Positions 62,605 to 64,000 of a stretch of DNA of 64,000 bases are shown in pieces. This DNA is from GCA-2746795 sp963747345 (lineage in GTDB: Bacteria; Chloroflexota; Anaerolineae; Promineifilales; Promineifilaceae), in assembly GCA_963747345.1 (NCBI GenBank), contig CAVVFA010000008.1:372001-436000 (forward strand). The letters run 5' to 3'. The notes below the pieces were generated by a model. It had not been told where the DNA came from and did no database searches. It saw only the letters and a program-made list of their open reading frames with translations. Position 1 is the stretch's first letter. Each line of letters starts with the position of its first letter. The translations under genes were made by a program, and so were the position numbers.

Positions 62605-62647
62605 AAAAAAAACGGCCGTTCTGCGTGAAGTAAAACGGCCGTTTTAA
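62605..62647 (+). terminator. hairpin of two AACGGCCGTT palindromes
   Basis: AAAAAACGGCCGTT and AAAACGGCCGTTTT pair around an 11-base loop and end in T. It lies 22 bases after the HhH gene stop, between convergent genes. It has the same architecture as the terminator at 11428-11466. Confidence 0.6.
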
Positions 62648-62671
62648 CATCTAACTGAGAACAATCAACAC

Positions 62672-64000
62672 TTAACGAACAACTCTCTTACGCAGCCACA
62701 GGGAGCCAAGCCCCAATGTCAGCACGCCGACAAGCAATACAGCGAACAGGCTGAGTGATTGGTTGTCTGTAGTGAAAGAATTCAGGGTAACGGCCGTTGG
62801 ATCCACATTATCCCCCACACGCCCAAGTCAGAAAAACTGGAAATGACCAGTATCGAGTTACACTCGACTCCTAGGGCAGGCGAATTTGTCTGTATCACCA
62901 GCACAATCCCAACCGGCGCCGCCCATATTCCCAGGCCATTTACACACGCGGCTATTATCATTTGCACCACTATAAGGCAGCGTTATATTGACATCAAACC
63001 CGCTAGTGAACGTTGCCCGTTAATGTGCTCACGCAGTTATTAGTTGCGAGCGGGGATCTACCGTTAGTACCTGGCCCCGTGGTTGGCCAACAAGCTGGCT
63101 TACACCTGGCCCCATTTCTCCAACCCGTGATGCAGGAAATTGTCCATTTACCACAACTACCGACTGCATGAGCAACGTGTGCGATTGCCACCAAACTGAC
63201 AAATACCCGTCACATTGAGGTAAGTTGCCGTTCTAAGATCGTATCGCCATCATACCATCATTGCGTTATCGATATTGTATTTGCGAAGTAATTCGATAAG
63301 GACACGCCGAACATCACAAGCCGAATTATAAGGACGAGCCGCACCCCGTTCGTCAATAGCTGCACAACCCGTCATGCCACTTACGTCAACAGCCTCACCA
63401 CCAGCAACCAGGGCTGGGTGTTAGTTGGGCCACCATTATCCGCCAATGTCAGATCTAAAACTGTATTCGGCGCTCCCGCTGGAGTAATTGACGTGGGATC
63501 ACCCTGCTAAACTAGCACCATTTGAGCCAATTACACTATAGCTATTCGCAGTAATTGCTGTCGTGCCCAAACCGCCAGTACCACAGCCATCATTGCCGAC
63601 ATTACCTGTTAGCAATGAATTGTTCACTACAATGGTAGCGTTACTACCAGATGCTGCAGCGGCAAAAACAGCAGTAGACGTACCAGTACTATCATTGTTC
63701 GTAATTGTGACATGAGTCAGCGTTGTTGTTGCTGTACTACCTTCAATCTCGCTAGTGTTTATGGCACTACCAGAACCAGCTGACGTGTTCCCACTGATTG
63801 TAGAGTTGATAATAGTTATACCATTACTATTTGAGTTAAGAATGCCCCCACCACTATTAGCACTGTTACCACTAACGGTTGAGCCATTCATAGTCATGCT
63901 ACCAGACACAATTTCAATACCACCACCATTAATAGTAGCCACATTATTACGGATAGTAGAACGATTGATGTTAACCGTACTACTATCGCCCAAAACACCA
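62672..64000 (-). CDS. surface protein with right-handed parallel beta-helix repeats, 5' end outside window, frameshifted
   Basis: The part at 63499-63993 is a parallel beta-helix: NRSTIRNNVATINGGGIEIV, then STVSGNSANSGGGILNSNSN and STISGNTSAGSGSAI, rungs of about 22 residues rich in Asn, Ser, Thr and Gly. Near 63340 the phrase IDERGAARPYNSACDV matches the DxRGxxRPxxxxCDxGAxE end of choice-of-anchor Q proteins. The C-terminus, LSLFAVLLVGVLTLGLGSLW followed by LRKRVVR, is a membrane anchor with a basic tail, ending at 62672. Several indels break the frame between 62800 and 63480. It is probably an adhesin or polysaccharide-interacting exoprotein. Confidence 0.65.

Overview
The window looks like a chromosomal segment of a Chloroflexota bacterium, probably Anaerolineae or a related lineage. 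This rests on a complete nuoA-N cluster, a primary sigma factor, AcpS, M16 peptidases, secreted proteins ending in a YLP-type tail, and intergenic spacers full of small palindromes. No 16S gene is present, so the placement is an inference. The most conspicuous sequence-level property is the palindrome AACGGCCGTT: its core ACGGCCGT occurs about 67 times by hand count in 64 kb, against about one expected by chance, in genes and spacers alike.

Layout. 0-2.4 kb: start of a Clp ATPase gene, a flavin/PPOX-type protein and a DsbA-like protein. 1.9-11.2 kb: an accessory island with two copies of a MITE, a HigB/HigA pair, an FG-GAP surface protein, a broken TIGR02391-type gene, a type ISP-like restriction-modification gene riddled with frameshifts, a TumE/TumA-like pair and a DUF4160/DUF2442 pair. 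11.5-27 kb: ordinary metabolism and envelope genes, mostly on the minus strand: hydrolases, a TPR protein, a PIG-L deacetylase, AcpS, a catalytically dead and an active M16 peptidase, a methyltransferase, a ClC channel, an OmpR-type two-component system with a His/Trp-rich membrane protein, an EamA protein and an epimerase. 27.2 kb: tRNA-Val(CAC).

27.4-35.3 kb (plus strand, lower GC): a PAS/GAF histidine kinase, a 1080-residue signalling ATPase with a degenerate cyclase domain and TPRs, and a secreted subtilase whose C-terminus is a (GLIWSD)12 repeat encoded by an 18-bp minisatellite. 35.6-54.2 kb (minus strand): the respiratory complex I operon nuoA to nuoN, unusual in having a metallophosphatase and a second molybdopterin oxidoreductase between nuoM and nuoN. 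54.4-58.3 kb: rpoD and dnaG. 58.6-64 kb: DUF2804, RidA, a large methyltransferase, a helix-hairpin-helix protein and the 3' part of a parallel beta-helix surface protein.

Read the gene models with care. From 5 to 9.5 kb and again from 35.6 to 64 kb, many genes that are otherwise conserved along their length are broken by single-base indels, often in or beside homopolymers. The 9.8-35.3 kb part has none that I can see. This looks more like uneven sequence quality than mass gene decay. Frameshifted genes are therefore given as one span each, with approximate shift positions.

A second theme is the 3' ends of genes. Many stop codons are followed at once by a short palindromic repeat built from iterated words (CAGTGTTCAGT, TTGCAACC, ATGCGTGATG, GGAGAGGCAGAG and others). 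A further repeat containing CTTCGACAAGCTCAG sits between genes and also appears in frame inside two neighbouring proteins.
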